Assembly: GCF_016862115.1 (NCBI RefSeq)
Contig: NZ_BOMI01000017.1
Location: 1 to 64,000 of the forward strand
Direction of reading: 5' to 3'
DNA: 64,000 nucleotides
Source: Paractinoplanes deccanensis
GTDB lineage: Bacteria; Actinomycetota; Actinomycetes; Mycobacteriales; Micromonosporaceae
Shown here: positions 35,064 to 43,690 of the stretch, in pieces
How the letters are laid out: each line of letters begins with the position of its first letter
How positions within the stretch are numbered: the first letter of the stretch is position 1
Translations under genes and position numbers: made by a program
The notes under the pieces: generated by a model
Seen by the model: the letters and a program-made list of their open reading frames with translations, nothing else
Databases searched by the model: none
What the model was told of the DNA's origin: nothing

Positions 35064-35197
35064 CCTGCAATTTGCAGGCTTTATCGTGCAACCTGCATCG
35101 ATGTTCATTCGCCGTCGAAAGCTTGACGGACTGTCGCCCACTCGTCACACAATTCTTCTGGGACCGGCTGAGTTCTCGAGGAAAAGTGGGTCCGGCG

Positions 35198-35895
35198 ATG
35201 AGGAGCGATGAGCCCGTCGGCAGCCGGTCGGCCGGTGCCCGAAAAACGCCGGTTCTCTGGATCGTGTTCGCGGTCCCCATGCTGACCGGGGTGGTGCTGT
35301 TCACCGGAATCGGGATGGTCTGGCTGCTCGGCCGGCGAGGTGACGACACGACATGGGACCGATGGAGTGACGTCGGCGAGGCGTTCGGTGTGATGAACTC
35401 CGTGGTATCGGCGATCGCTGTGGCAACGGTCGTGATCACCTGGTCGCTTCAGCGCCGCGAGTTCCGCGAGCAATACGAGGAATTGGCAGTGCAGCGCCGG
35501 ATCCTCGAGGGAACGGAGTCGGCGTTGCGCCGCAGTGCCGAGGTGGGCATCCGAGGGCTGCACGTCGGGTTGATCGGTATGGCACTCGACAACGAGCACC
35601 TCGCTGATGTGTGGCCGAGGGCGTCGACACCCGCGAAGATATGATCAGCAATCTGCGGTATCTCTTTGCGAGCCCGAAGATCCGTGCCTTCTGGGGTGAC
35701 ACGCGGGACGGCAGGCACACCATCTATGTGGACAACACTGCGGAAGCTACCTTCGCGTCCGCGGCCGACGAGATCTGGCGCGAATATGAAGCTGTTCTGT
35801 CCTGGGGCCATGTGCGCGACAAGACGAGTCTCGAGGACGAAGCTTCACCTGCTACGGCAGGTCGTTCGCGGCCGCCAGCAGAGTCTCGCGAGTGA
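35198..35895 (+). pseudogene. DUF6082-like membrane protein, frameshifted/deleted
   Basis: Frame 1 (35198-35644) codes 148 residues: two membrane segments (VLWIVFAVPMLTGVVLFTGIGMVWLL and VVSAIAVATVVITWSLQ), then ALDNEHLADVW and a premature end. A different frame, from about 35611 to 35895, continues with NLRYLFASPKIRAFWGDTR and ADEIWREYEAVL. From memory both halves match the front and back of DUF6082 proteins, with the connecting ~40 residues missing. I read this as an internal deletion that also broke the frame. Two short independent genes are the less likely alternative. Confidence 0.55.
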
Positions 35896-36046
35896 TGACG
35901 ACGATGCTCTCGTACGGGGCGACGCCGGCGTCGGGCGGTAGTTGATCGCGCAGCTCGTCGGTGCGATTCGTGCCTACGACAGCGAAGTTGCCGTCGGCCA
36001 TCTCGAAGATATCGGGGCACGTGATGTTCGTGGCGCTACCACGGGC
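35852..36046 (-). pseudogene. remnant of a small actinomycete protein (CPDIFEMADGNFAVVG type)
   Basis: Minus-strand reading gives TNITCPDIFEMADGNFAVVG, then TDELRDQLPPDAGVAPYE and SIVVITRETLLAAANDLP before a TAG at 35852-35854. This looks like a common ~60-residue actinomycete hypothetical protein. However, no ATG, GTG or TTG lies between the upstream in-frame TAG (36047-36049) and CPDIF, so it lacks a normal start. It overlaps the tail of the broken DUF6082-like gene. Probably decayed; initiation at a non-standard codon is possible but unlikely. Confidence 0.45.
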
Positions 36047-36077
36047 CTATCGCGTTCGCGTTCGTTGTCGCGCCGGC

Positions 36078-38159
36078 CTATTTTTCATCCGGACGAGACA
36101 AATAGCGGTCCGCGACCGCGGCGGTGATGTCCATGACGCGGCCGGCGGCCAGGTTTTGGGCCAGGCGGATGTACTGGGCGTGAGACCAGACCAGCGGGGT
36201 CGCCGAATAGGTGGGGGTGCCGGGGATGCGGCCCGGCGGGGGCTTCTGGTCCCAGACCTGCTCGGGGAGCATGCCGCCGGGGCCGGTGGCTCGGGCCATG
36301 TCGGCCAGGCGGGTGCGGGCGGCTCGCGGGTTGCCGGCGGCGATCTCGTAGTCGCCTCGTTCGCCGCTCAGCAGGGGCCAGGCCCGGCCGCGGGTGAGCA
36401 GGGAGTCGTCGGGCAGGTTGTACTCCCACTGGGAGCCGTCGAGCTTCTCGCCGAAGCCGTCGAAGGAGGCTCGGTGCCAGAAGAAGCCGTTCGGCGTACG
36501 GACGCCCAGCTGTTGATCGACCACGCGCAGCGAGTTGCGGATGTCGGCGTCCGAGGCGGGCAGGACGCCGAGGCGCACCAGCTCCAGGAACGACGGGTCG
36601 ACGACGCGCCGCTGGTCCACGTTGGACGGGCCGCTGTCGCCGATGTTGTACGTGGTGCCGGCGTTCGGGTTGCCGTCCTTCGTCAGGCGCAGGAAGTACG
36701 GCTTCGCGGAGTACGGGCCGGTCGACGTGACGGTCCACGCCTTCACCCGGGCGCGCCACGCGTCGGCCGTCACCAGGTAGCGCGCCGCCGAGGCCTCGTC
36801 GCCGTTCGCGCGGGCCAGCGACGCGGCGCAGACCAAACCCGCGATCTCGGTGGCGATGGTGTTGGGGGAGTAGCCGGACTGGTTCTCCCAGCGCTCCTGC
36901 GGGGTCGCCGGCGCCTGCTCGTACGACAGCAGGAAGTCCGCCGCCCGCTTCACGTGACTCCACGTGTCCGCGTCGGTGCGGCCCAGGCGGTACGCGAGCA
37001 CGATCGGCAGCGCCACCTCGTCGAGTTGCAGGCCGCCCCACACGGGGGTGCCGTCGACCTGCGAGTTCTGCGGGAACGAGCCGTCCGGCTTCTGCTGCAC
37101 GCCGAACAGGAAGTCCAGGGCGCGGTTCGCCCCCGCGCGGTCACCGGCGGCGATCAGCGCCAGCGCGATCTGGTAGAGATCCCGGGACCAGACCAGATGG
37201 TACGGGCCGGAAGGGTCATCGGTGCCGAACGCCCACGGCGCGGCGGGCGCTGCCACGTACGCGCCAGGATTGATCTTGTCCTCGCTGGCCGCGAGGATCA
37301 TCGCGGACGTGCGGTACAACCTCTGCTCCGCGCCGCTGAGCCCGCGCGGCGTCGCGCTGAGACCCTGCAAGTACTTCTTCCATCCGTACGCGTAAGAGCG
37401 CGCGACAGACGCGAAACCGCGACCGAGCGACTGCGTGGCGGACGCGAGCGCACCCTGCGCCGAATCGCCGAAAGCGATCGCCAGCGTGGTGTGCCGGTGC
37501 GCGACGGCGCCGGTCTGCACCAGATTGCCCGGCTCGGCCGACGCGTACCGCCAGTCCATCCGCCCGTCCCGCAGGTCGGTGCGGCCGTCGCTGACCCCGG
37601 CGAACCCGTTCGACGTCGCCGAGAACGGCGGCCACGCGGCGAACGCGCTGGACACCCCGCCGTCCGTGGCGACCAGCGAACGCCCGGAGGTCGAGCCGGC
37701 ATCGCCGCCGCGGGAGTTGCCGAGCGCCGGGTCGTAGACGGCGTACAGCCGGCCCTGCCCGGAGAACGCGAGATCGACCAGCACCGTCGAGCGCTGCGGA
37801 TCGACCGTGTACGCGGCCACGAGCCGCCAGCCGCGCCCGCTCAGCGTCTGCCGGAAGCTCAGGCTGTCCGGGTCGCTCTGCTCGGTGGTGACCCTCGACG
37901 GCGCGACGACCCGGCGGCCGTCCGACACCACGAACGACAGCGCCCGCGCGCTCGGCCCGCCGATCGTCGGGTAGAAGATCTCACCGAGGCCGCCCTCCCG
38001 TTGCACGGTGGCCCAGACGCGGCTCTCCTGCGTACGGGAGGTGAGCAGTCCTGATTTGTCCGCGGGCAGGTATTGCTCGTCGACGCCCGGAGCACCCGGA
38101 GCCATCGGCGCGAGCCCCAGGGCGGCGGTGAGCACGACAGGCAGCATCAGCGGCGTCAT
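36078..38159 (-). CDS. secreted glucan 1,4-alpha-glucosidase (GH15)
   Basis: 693 residues from the ATG at 38159. Signal-like N-terminus MTPLMLPVVLTAALGLAPMAPGAPG, unusually without a basic n-region. Residues ~30-270 are the beta-sandwich N domain of bacterial glucoamylase/glucodextranase; residues ~280-693 are the (alpha/alpha)6 barrel with GPYHLVWSRDLYQIALALIAAGD, DGSFPQNSQVDGTPVWGGLQLDEVALPI and GGMLPEQVWDQ, which include catalytic-site segments. It releases glucose from alpha-glucans outside the cell. No other starch gene adjoins it; the divergent gene is an aldo/keto reductase. The start is uncertain because no clear ribosome site is seen. Confidence 0.88.
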   Translation of the reverse strand: MTPLMLPVVLTAALGLAPMAPGAPGVDEQYLPADKSGLLTSRTQESRVWATVQREGGLGEIFYPTIGGPSARALSFVVSDGRRVVAPSRVTTEQSDPDSLSFRQTLSGRGWRLVAAYTVDPQRSTVLVDLAFSGQGRLYAVYDPALGNSRGGDAGSTSGRSLVATDGGVSSAFAAWPPFSATSNGFAGVSDGRTDLRDGRMDWRYASAEPGNLVQTGAVAHRHTTLAIAFGDSAQGALASATQSLGRGFASVARSYAYGWKKYLQGLSATPRGLSGAEQRLYRTSAMILAASEDKINPGAYVAAPAAPWAFGTDDPSGPYHLVWSRDLYQIALALIAAGDRAGANRALDFLFGVQQKPDGSFPQNSQVDGTPVWGGLQLDEVALPIVLAYRLGRTDADTWSHVKRAADFLLSYEQAPATPQERWENQSGYSPNTIATEIAGLVCAASLARANGDEASAARYLVTADAWRARVKAWTVTSTGPYSAKPYFLRLTKDGNPNAGTTYNIGDSGPSNVDQRRVVDPSFLELVRLGVLPASDADIRNSLRVVDQQLGVRTPNGFFWHRASFDGFGEKLDGSQWEYNLPDDSLLTRGRAWPLLSGERGDYEIAAGNPRAARTRLADMARATGPGGMLPEQVWDQKPPPGRIPGTPTYSATPLVWSHAQYIRLAQNLAAGRVMDITAAVADRYLSRPDEK

Positions 38160-38272
38160 ATCGATGGGTATACCCCTGGTGACCGAACCATGCACGCCGA
38201 GCGTTCCGGTGGACAGCGGGCCCGGCGAGGAGAAGGCTGGTCCAGGCACCATCGAACGGAAAGAGGTATGAC

Positions 38273-39322
38273 ATGCAATACCGGCAGCTCGGCCGTACCG
38301 GCCTGCGGGTTTCCAGCTTCACCCTGGGCACGATGGGCTTCGGCGGCACCGGCTGGGCCACCCCGGTCGGCCAGATCGACGTCTCCGGCGCGCGTGAGCA
38401 GATCGCCATCGCGCGGGACGCGGGTGTCAACCTCATCGACACCGCCGACGTCTACTCGGCGGGCCTCTCCGAAAAGATCCTCGGCGAGGCGCTCGGCAAC
38501 GACCGCGACCAGGTGCTCATCGCCACCAAGGCGCGCATGCCGATGGGCGACGGCCCCAACGACGCGGGCCTGTCCCGCCACCACATCGTGCGGGCGGCCG
38601 AGGCCAGCCTGCGCCGGCTCGGCACCGACTACATCGATCTCTACCAGGTGCACGAGTGGGACGGGCAGACGCCGCTCGAAGAGACCCTCACCGCCCTGGA
38701 CGACCTGGTACGCAGCGGCAAGGTCCGCTACATCGGCTGCTCCAACTACGCGGCGTGGCAGATGATGAAGGCGCTCGGCATCTCCGACGCCCGGCACCTG
38801 GAGCGGTTCGCCAGCACCCAGGTCTACTACTCGCTGCAAAATCGCGACATCGAGGCGGAGATCGTGCCGGCGGCGCTCGACCAGGGCGTGGGCATCCTGG
38901 TGTGGAGCCCGCTCGCGGGTGGCCTGCTCTCCGGCAAGTACCGCCGCGGCGTGCAGGCGCCGGCCGGCAGCCGCCACCTCAGCGAGTGGTCCGAGCCGCC
39001 GGTCAACGACGAGGACAAACTGTACGACACGATCGAGCTCGCCGTGAAGATCGGCGAGTCGCACGGCGTCTCGGCGGCGCAGGTCTCGCTGGCCTACATC
39101 GCCCAGAAGCCGGGCATCACGTCGCTGATCGTCGGCTCCCGCACCCCCGAGCAGCTCCGCGACAACCTGGCGGCGGCGTCGCTCGAGCTGACCGCGGACG
39201 AGGTCAAGGCGCTGGACGACGTGAGCGGGGAGCCGCTGCGCTACCCGTTCTGGCACCAGCGCAACACGTCCTCGGACCGGCTGTCGGCGGCTGACCTGTC
39301 GCAGATCGCGCGGCACCTCTGA
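38273..39322 (+). CDS. aldo/keto reductase
   Basis: 349 residues. MQYRQLGRTGLRVSSFTLGTMGFGG, active-site DTADVYSAGLSEKILG (Asp, Tyr), VLIATKARMPMG (Lys), LYQVHEWDGQTP (His), and the C-terminal cofactor loop SLIVGSRTPEQLRDNLAAASLEL. Same group as the reductase at 2820-3839. GAAAGAGGT precedes the ATG. It is monocistronic, divergent from glucoamylase by 113 bp; the substrate is unknown. Confidence 0.93.
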   Translation: MQYRQLGRTGLRVSSFTLGTMGFGGTGWATPVGQIDVSGAREQIAIARDAGVNLIDTADVYSAGLSEKILGEALGNDRDQVLIATKARMPMGDGPNDAGLSRHHIVRAAEASLRRLGTDYIDLYQVHEWDGQTPLEETLTALDDLVRSGKVRYIGCSNYAAWQMMKALGISDARHLERFASTQVYYSLQNRDIEAEIVPAALDQGVGILVWSPLAGGLLSGKYRRGVQAPAGSRHLSEWSEPPVNDEDKLYDTIELAVKIGESHGVSAAQVSLAYIAQKPGITSLIVGSRTPEQLRDNLAAASLELTADEVKALDDVSGEPLRYPFWHQRNTSSDRLSAADLSQIARHL

Positions 39323-39660
39323 GGTAGCACGAGGAGGCCCGCAGCTGCGCGTTGTTGTGGCTGCGGGCTGACCACATGCGCGAGTGCTTGCGGCTGCGCA
39401 TTGCCGTGGCCGATGCGCGTTTGGCTCGGCCGGCCGGCTGACTGGTCGCCGCGACTGCAACGTCCACGGCTGCGGAAGGACAGCGGTTGTCACGGAATGT
39501 GATACTCGGACGTCGTCGGCGGAGACGGCCAAGTCCTGGCGTTGGAAAGCGGCTCGCGTCCAAACGAACGACCGCTGGGCCTCGGCAAGTTCCTTTGTGA
39601 GGCGAGCGCGATCTGACGGCGATTGGTGATCGAGGGCTTGACCAACGCATGGCGTCGGGT
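39323..39660. other. 338-bp stretch without a supported gene
   Basis: Lies between the aldo/keto reductase stop and the terminator of alanine dehydrogenase. No frame gives a plausible protein or ribosome site. Its first half is locally repetitive (GGCTGCGCATTG / AGCTGCGCGTTG). GC is lower from about 39480 to 39660 than in the flanks, as in decayed sequence. Confidence 0.5.
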
Positions 39661-39699
39661 GGAAAACGATCGCCGCCCGGTGAAGTCGGGCGGCGATCG
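39661..39699 (-). terminator. rho-independent terminator of ald
   Basis: On the minus strand a perfect 13-bp stem (CGATCGCCGCCCG at 39667-39679 against CGGGCGGCGATCG at 39687-39699), a 7-nt loop and a following TTTTCC. It lies 13 bp after the alanine dehydrogenase stop. This is the clearest intrinsic terminator in the window. Confidence 0.88.
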
Positions 39700-39711
39700 T
39701 CGGGTGTGCGG

Positions 39712-40827
39712 TCAGGCGAGGACGGCGGCGATCTCGACCGACGGGAGGCCCAGGGCGGCGCCCACCTCGGCGTTGGTGAGCTGGCCGGCGTGGGTGCTCA
39801 GGCCCAGGGCGAGCGCCGGGTCGGCGTTCAGGGCGGCCCGCCAGCCCAGGTCGGCGAGCTTGAGCGCGTACGGGAGGGTGGCGTTCGTCAGGGCGTAGGT
39901 CGACGTGTTCGGGACGGCGCCGGGCATGTTGGCGACGCAGTAGAAGACCGACTCGTGGACCTTGTAGACCGGGTCCTCGTGGGTGGTGGGGTGCGAGTCC
40001 TCGAAGCAGCCGCCCTGGTCGATGGCGATGTCGACCAGCACGGAGCCGGGCTTCATGCGCTTGACCAGCTCGTTCGAGACGAGCTTCGGGGCCTTCGCGC
40101 CGGGCACCAGGACGGCGCCGATGACCATGTCGGCCTCGACGAGGGACTGCTCGATGGCGTACGACGAGGAGACCAGCGTCTTGACCCGGCCGCCGAACTG
40201 GGCGTCGATCTGGCGCAGGCGGGCGATGTTGAGGTCGAGCACGGTGACGTCGGCGCCCATGCCGAGCGCGATCGTGGCCGCGTTCACGCCGGAGACGCCG
40301 CCGCCGATCACGGTGACCTTGGCGGGGCTGACGCCCGGCACGCCGCCGGGGAGCACGCCGCGGCCGCCGCTGTTGCGCATCAGGCTGTACGCGCCGACCT
40401 GCGGGGCGAGGCGGCCGGCGACCTCGGACATCGGGGCCAGCAGCGGCAGCGATCCGTCGGCGAGCTGCACCGTCTCGTACGCGATGGCGGTGGTGCCGCC
40501 GACCAGCAGGGCCTTGGTGCCCTCGGCGTCGGCGGCCAGGTGCAGGTAGGTGAACAGCACCTGGTCCTTGCGCAGGCGGTGGTACTCGGAGGCGATCGGC
40601 TCCTTGACCTTGAGCAGCAGGTCGGCCCGCGCCCAGACAGTGTCCGCGTCGGCAACGATCTCGGCGCCCGCGGCGGCGTAGTCCTCGTCGGTGATGGCGG
40701 ATCCCGCGCCGGCGCCGGCCTGGACGAGCACGTCGTGCCCGCGGCGGACGAACTCGGCGACCCCGGCGGGCGTGATCGCCACGCGGTACTCGTGGTTCTT
40801 GACCTCGGTCGGCACACCGATCCGCAT
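39712..40827 (-). CDS. ald: alanine dehydrogenase
   Basis: 371 residues, the family length. NAD-dependent reversible deamination of L-alanine to pyruvate and ammonia. N-terminal MRIGVPTEVKNHEYRVAITPAGV; catalytic Lys in LLLKVKEP; the His in TYLHLAAD; Rossmann motif VTVIGGGVSGVNAATIALGMGADV; VDIAIDQGGCFEDSHPTTHEDPVYKVHESVFYCVANMPGAVPNTSTYALTNATLP. It is divergent from an Lrp/AsnC gene 132 bp away, the standard arrangement for alanine-responsive control, and ends in a strong terminator. Confidence 0.97.
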   Translation of the reverse strand: MRIGVPTEVKNHEYRVAITPAGVAEFVRRGHDVLVQAGAGAGSAITDEDYAAAGAEIVADADTVWARADLLLKVKEPIASEYHRLRKDQVLFTYLHLAADAEGTKALLVGGTTAIAYETVQLADGSLPLLAPMSEVAGRLAPQVGAYSLMRNSGGRGVLPGGVPGVSPAKVTVIGGGVSGVNAATIALGMGADVTVLDLNIARLRQIDAQFGGRVKTLVSSSYAIEQSLVEADMVIGAVLVPGAKAPKLVSNELVKRMKPGSVLVDIAIDQGGCFEDSHPTTHEDPVYKVHESVFYCVANMPGAVPNTSTYALTNATLPYALKLADLGWRAALNADPALALGLSTHAGQLTNAEVGAALGLPSVEIAAVLA

Positions 40828-40959
40828 TTTTGCCCGTCCCTTCCTAGCACCGTTGCTCTTGGCGTTAGGGTGAATGATGTGCTGTACGGACGCAATGACG
40901 GCGAATAAGATTCTGCGTGAAGCCGCGCGGCGGAGGAAGATGCGGATCGAGGGCCCCTG

Positions 40960-41430
40960 ATGACCGACCAACCGAAGGATCTTCGAGTCCTGGATCACAT
41001 CGACCGGGAACTGCTGGCCCTGCTCGAAGCGGACGGCCGCATGCCCAACAACGCCCTCGCCGAACGGGTCGGCATCGCCCCGTCCACGTGCCTGACCCGC
41101 ATCCGGCGCCTGCGCGAGATCGGCGCGATCCGCGGCTTCCACGCCGACGTCGACCCGGCCTGGATCGGCCGTCCGATCCAAGCCATGATCGCTGTACGGA
41201 TCCGCTCGGAGTCCCGCGACGCGATCGGCAAGTTCGCGTCGTCGCTCGCCGACATCCCGGCGGTGCGCGACGTCTACTTCGTGTCCGGATCGTACGACTT
41301 CCTCCTGCACGTGGCGGCCGAGGACGTCGAGGATCTCCGCGCCGTCATCACCGAGCGCCTGAGCGGCACGCGGCTGATCGCGGGCACCGAGACTTACCTG
41401 ATCTTCGAGCATCGCCGCGGCCAGGGGTGA
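40960..41430 (+). CDS. Lrp/AsnC-family regulator (AldR-like)
   Basis: 156 residues. N-terminal HTH DHIDRELLALLEADGRMPNNALAERVGIAPSTCLTRIRRLREIGAIRGFHADVDP and C-terminal RAM ligand-binding domain (IRSESRDAIGKFASSLADIPAVRDVYFVSGSYDFLLHV). Divergence from ald and family knowledge of mycobacterial AldR suggest it senses amino acids and controls ald. The ATG at 40960 follows GAGGG at moderate distance. Confidence 0.93.
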   Translation: MTDQPKDLRVLDHIDRELLALLEADGRMPNNALAERVGIAPSTCLTRIRRLREIGAIRGFHADVDPAWIGRPIQAMIAVRIRSESRDAIGKFASSLADIPAVRDVYFVSGSYDFLLHVAAEDVEDLRAVITERLSGTRLIAGTETYLIFEHRRGQG

Positions 41431-41444
41431 GCGGTCGCCGATTC

Positions 41445-41531
41445 GGTGGATAGAACGTTCGTTCTGCCGAAGGGGCGGGTGTCGTGGCGCTCGGGTTGGG
41501 TGGATAGAACGTTCGTTCTGCCGAAGGGGCG
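41445..41531. repeat. 33-bp direct repeat carrying GAAC-N4-GTTC boxes
   Basis: The 33-bp unit starting GGTGGATAGAACGTTCGTTC occurs at 41445-41477 and 41499-41531, period 54 bp. Each copy holds GAACgttcGTTC (41453-41464 and 41507-41518). GAAC-N4-GTTC is the half-site arrangement of Gram-positive LexA boxes and of some TetR operators. It lies between the Lrp gene and the histidine kinase gene. Confidence 0.75.
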
Positions 41532-41679
41532 ACGGCGCTGCGAGAGCCGCCCGGAGCGCGCCGACAACCCCGGGCTGCTACCGCGCGGAACGGGTCTGCA
41601 CCTGGGGCAATGCTCAGCAAGTCCGGGCCGCGGCCGAGCCTAACTGACAGTGGGTCGGGCGAGCTGAGGACGGGCGGAA

Positions 41680-42894
41680 ATGGTGGACACCCTGGTCGCG
41701 AGGCAGGAGCCGATGCGGGAGCGCGCGCACGAGCGCGTGCTGGAGCAGGAGCGGCTGGCCGCCCTCCGCGGCTACCAGGTCCTGGACACGCCGCCCGAGA
41801 GCGACTTCGACGACCTCGTCGAGCTTGCCGCGCAGCTCTGCCGGACGCCTACCGCGGCCATCAGCCTGGTCGACGAGCATCGGCAGTGGCTCAAGTCGCG
41901 GGTGGGAGTCGGCGCCTGTGACACCACTCGGGACGAGTCCTTCTGTGCGTACGCCATGTTCAGCGACGGGGTCATGCAGGTGCCCGACGCCCGGCTCGAC
42001 GCGCGTTTCCGGGACAACCCGTCGGTGACCGGTGAGCCGGGCATCGTCTTCTACGCCGGCGCCCCTCTCGTCACCGCGAGCGGGCAGGCCCTCGGCGCCC
42101 TGTGCGTCATCGACCACGAGCCGCGCCTGCTGACCCCCGAGGAGTGTGCCGGGCTGCGGACGCTGGCCCGGCATGTGATGGCTCAGCTGGAGCTACGGCT
42201 GCACGCGCTGCGGCTCGATGCCCGGCTGCGCGACGCCGACCGGGTCAAGGACGAGTTCCTGTCGCGGGTGACCCACGAGCTGCGGACGCCGCTGACCTCG
42301 ATCAACGGATACCTGGAGTTGCTGGGCGACCGGGAGGGGGCCGACGCCGAGTTCGTGGCGCGGATCCGGCGCAACTCGCGGCGGCTCACCGCGCTCGTCG
42401 ACGACATGCTGCTTGCCGCGCAGGACAGGCTTGTGGTGCGGCGGCGGGAGCTGGACCTCGCCGAGCTGGCGCGGACCGCCGTGCGGCGCAACGTGGGGCT
42501 GGCGCTCACCCGGTGCCTGGACCTTCACGCCGATGCGCCGCTGCCCGTGCCGGTCCAGGGGGATGCCGAGCGGCTCGGGCAGGTGCTGGAGCGGCTGCTG
42601 CTCAACGCGGTCAAGTTCACGCCGCGCGGCAGCATCACGGTGCGTGCCTACGCACGGGAGCGGGACGCCGTGCTCGAAGTGCGGGACACCGGCATCGGGA
42701 TGAGCGCGGAGGAGAGTGCCCGGGCGCTCGCCCCGTTCCGGCGGTCGGCCGCGGCCGAACGGCACGAGGTGCAGGGCGCCGGCCTGGGGCTGTGCATCGT
42801 CAAGGCGATCGTGGACGCGCACGGCGGCACGGTCCGGATCGAGAGTGAGCCGGGCCGCGGTACGGCGATCGTCGTGACGTTGCCGATGACGTAG
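41680..42894 (+). CDS. GAF-domain sensor histidine kinase
   Basis: 404 residues, no membrane helix. GAF domain at ~30-170 (LDTPPESDFDDLVELAAQLCRTPTAAISLVDEHRQWLKSRVG...GAPLVTASGQALGALCVIDHEPR). The HisKA box FLSRVTHELRTPLTSINGYLELLGD carries the phospho-accepting His; the HATPase has the N box (LERLLLNAVKFTPRG), DTGIGM, and AGLGLCIVKAIVDAHGG. There is no response regulator gene beside it, so it is an orphan. It starts at the ATG at 41680. Confidence 0.92.
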   Translation: MVDTLVARQEPMRERAHERVLEQERLAALRGYQVLDTPPESDFDDLVELAAQLCRTPTAAISLVDEHRQWLKSRVGVGACDTTRDESFCAYAMFSDGVMQVPDARLDARFRDNPSVTGEPGIVFYAGAPLVTASGQALGALCVIDHEPRLLTPEECAGLRTLARHVMAQLELRLHALRLDARLRDADRVKDEFLSRVTHELRTPLTSINGYLELLGDREGADAEFVARIRRNSRRLTALVDDMLLAAQDRLVVRRRELDLAELARTAVRRNVGLALTRCLDLHADAPLPVPVQGDAERLGQVLERLLLNAVKFTPRGSITVRAYARERDAVLEVRDTGIGMSAEESARALAPFRRSAAAERHEVQGAGLGLCIVKAIVDAHGGTVRIESEPGRGTAIVVTLPMT

Positions 42895-42942
42895 GCGCTA
42901 CTGTCGGTGCAATCTCGGCTTGCGTGAACCGAAGGAACGCCT

Positions 42943-43605
42943 GTGTCTCTCCCGAAGCTCGAGCCCGCCCCGGCCGGCGGGCAGTTCGCCGCGGACTCCG
43001 CGTACCAGCAGTTGCGGGACGCGATCCTCGACGGTGACATCGGGCCGGGGCGGCGGCTCGTCGAGGAGGAGCTGGCCGGCACGCTTCAGGTGAGCCGCAC
43101 CCCGGTGCGCGAGGCGCTGCTGCGGCTGGCGCAGGAGGGCCTGGTCGCCCGCACCCGGGGCTGGGTGGTGCGCGACCACTCGCCGGAGGAGGCGCTGCAG
43201 ATCGTGCAGGCGCGCTCGGCCGTGGAGAGCGCCGCCGCCCGGCTCGCCGCCGGCCTGGTCACCGAGGCCGACCTGGCGCGGCTCGGCGAGCTGGCCGACG
43301 AGATCGACCGGCCGGGTGCCACGCTGCGTGAGCTCAACCGGCTCAACCGGCAGTTCCACGGGCTGATCACCGCCGCGTGCGGCAACCCGCTGCTCGTGCA
43401 GTTCGCCCAGCGCACCAACATCAGCCACTGGACGTTCAGCGGCACCTGGCTGATGTCGCCGCAGGACGCCGCGGCCGTCAACGCCGAGCACCGCCAGATG
43501 ATCGAAGCCCTGACGCGGCGGGACGGCGAGGCCATGGAAGCCCTGGTCAGGGCCCACATCGGCCGGACGATCCGGATCCTCGAACAGGCCGCGATCTCTC
43601 ACTGA
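42943..43605 (+). CDS. GntR-family regulator, FCD (FadR) subgroup
   Basis: 220 residues. wHTH DSAYQQLRDAILDGDIGPGRRLVEEELAGTLQVSRTPVREALLRLAQEGLV, then a helical FCD ligand domain with metal-binding His (RQFHGLITAACGNPLL, AEHRQMIEALTRRDGEAMEALVRAHI). The GTG at 42943 follows GAAGGA. It stands just upstream, same strand, of the amino-acid ABC transporter and P5C dehydrogenase genes, so it is their likely regulator. Confidence 0.92.
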   Translation: MSLPKLEPAPAGGQFAADSAYQQLRDAILDGDIGPGRRLVEEELAGTLQVSRTPVREALLRLAQEGLVARTRGWVVRDHSPEEALQIVQARSAVESAAARLAAGLVTEADLARLGELADEIDRPGATLRELNRLNRQFHGLITAACGNPLLVQFAQRTNISHWTFSGTWLMSPQDAAAVNAEHRQMIEALTRRDGEAMEALVRAHIGRTIRILEQAAISH

Positions 43606-43645
43606 TCGAGAAATTCGACAGCCGTTATCCCGCTGTAACCGGTTC

Positions 43646-43667
43646 TGTATACGGTCTCGCATACGAA
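43646..43667 (+). promoter_or_regulatory. candidate GntR operator before the transporter operon
   Basis: TGTATACGG (43646-43654) and GCATACGAA (43659-43667): ATACG(G/A) recurs at a 12-bp spacing, and GTATAC (43647-43652) is itself a perfect palindrome. It lies 24 bp before the start of the solute-binding protein gene and follows the GntR gene. Confidence 0.45.
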
Positions 43668-43690
43668 CTCGCCTACAGAGGGAGGGCAGC

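Noticed and set aside
41446..41643. Small repeated-peptide gene (DRTFVLPKGR twice)
   Set aside because: It is the read-out of the 33-bp DNA repeat, without a ribosome site or a recognisable continuation.
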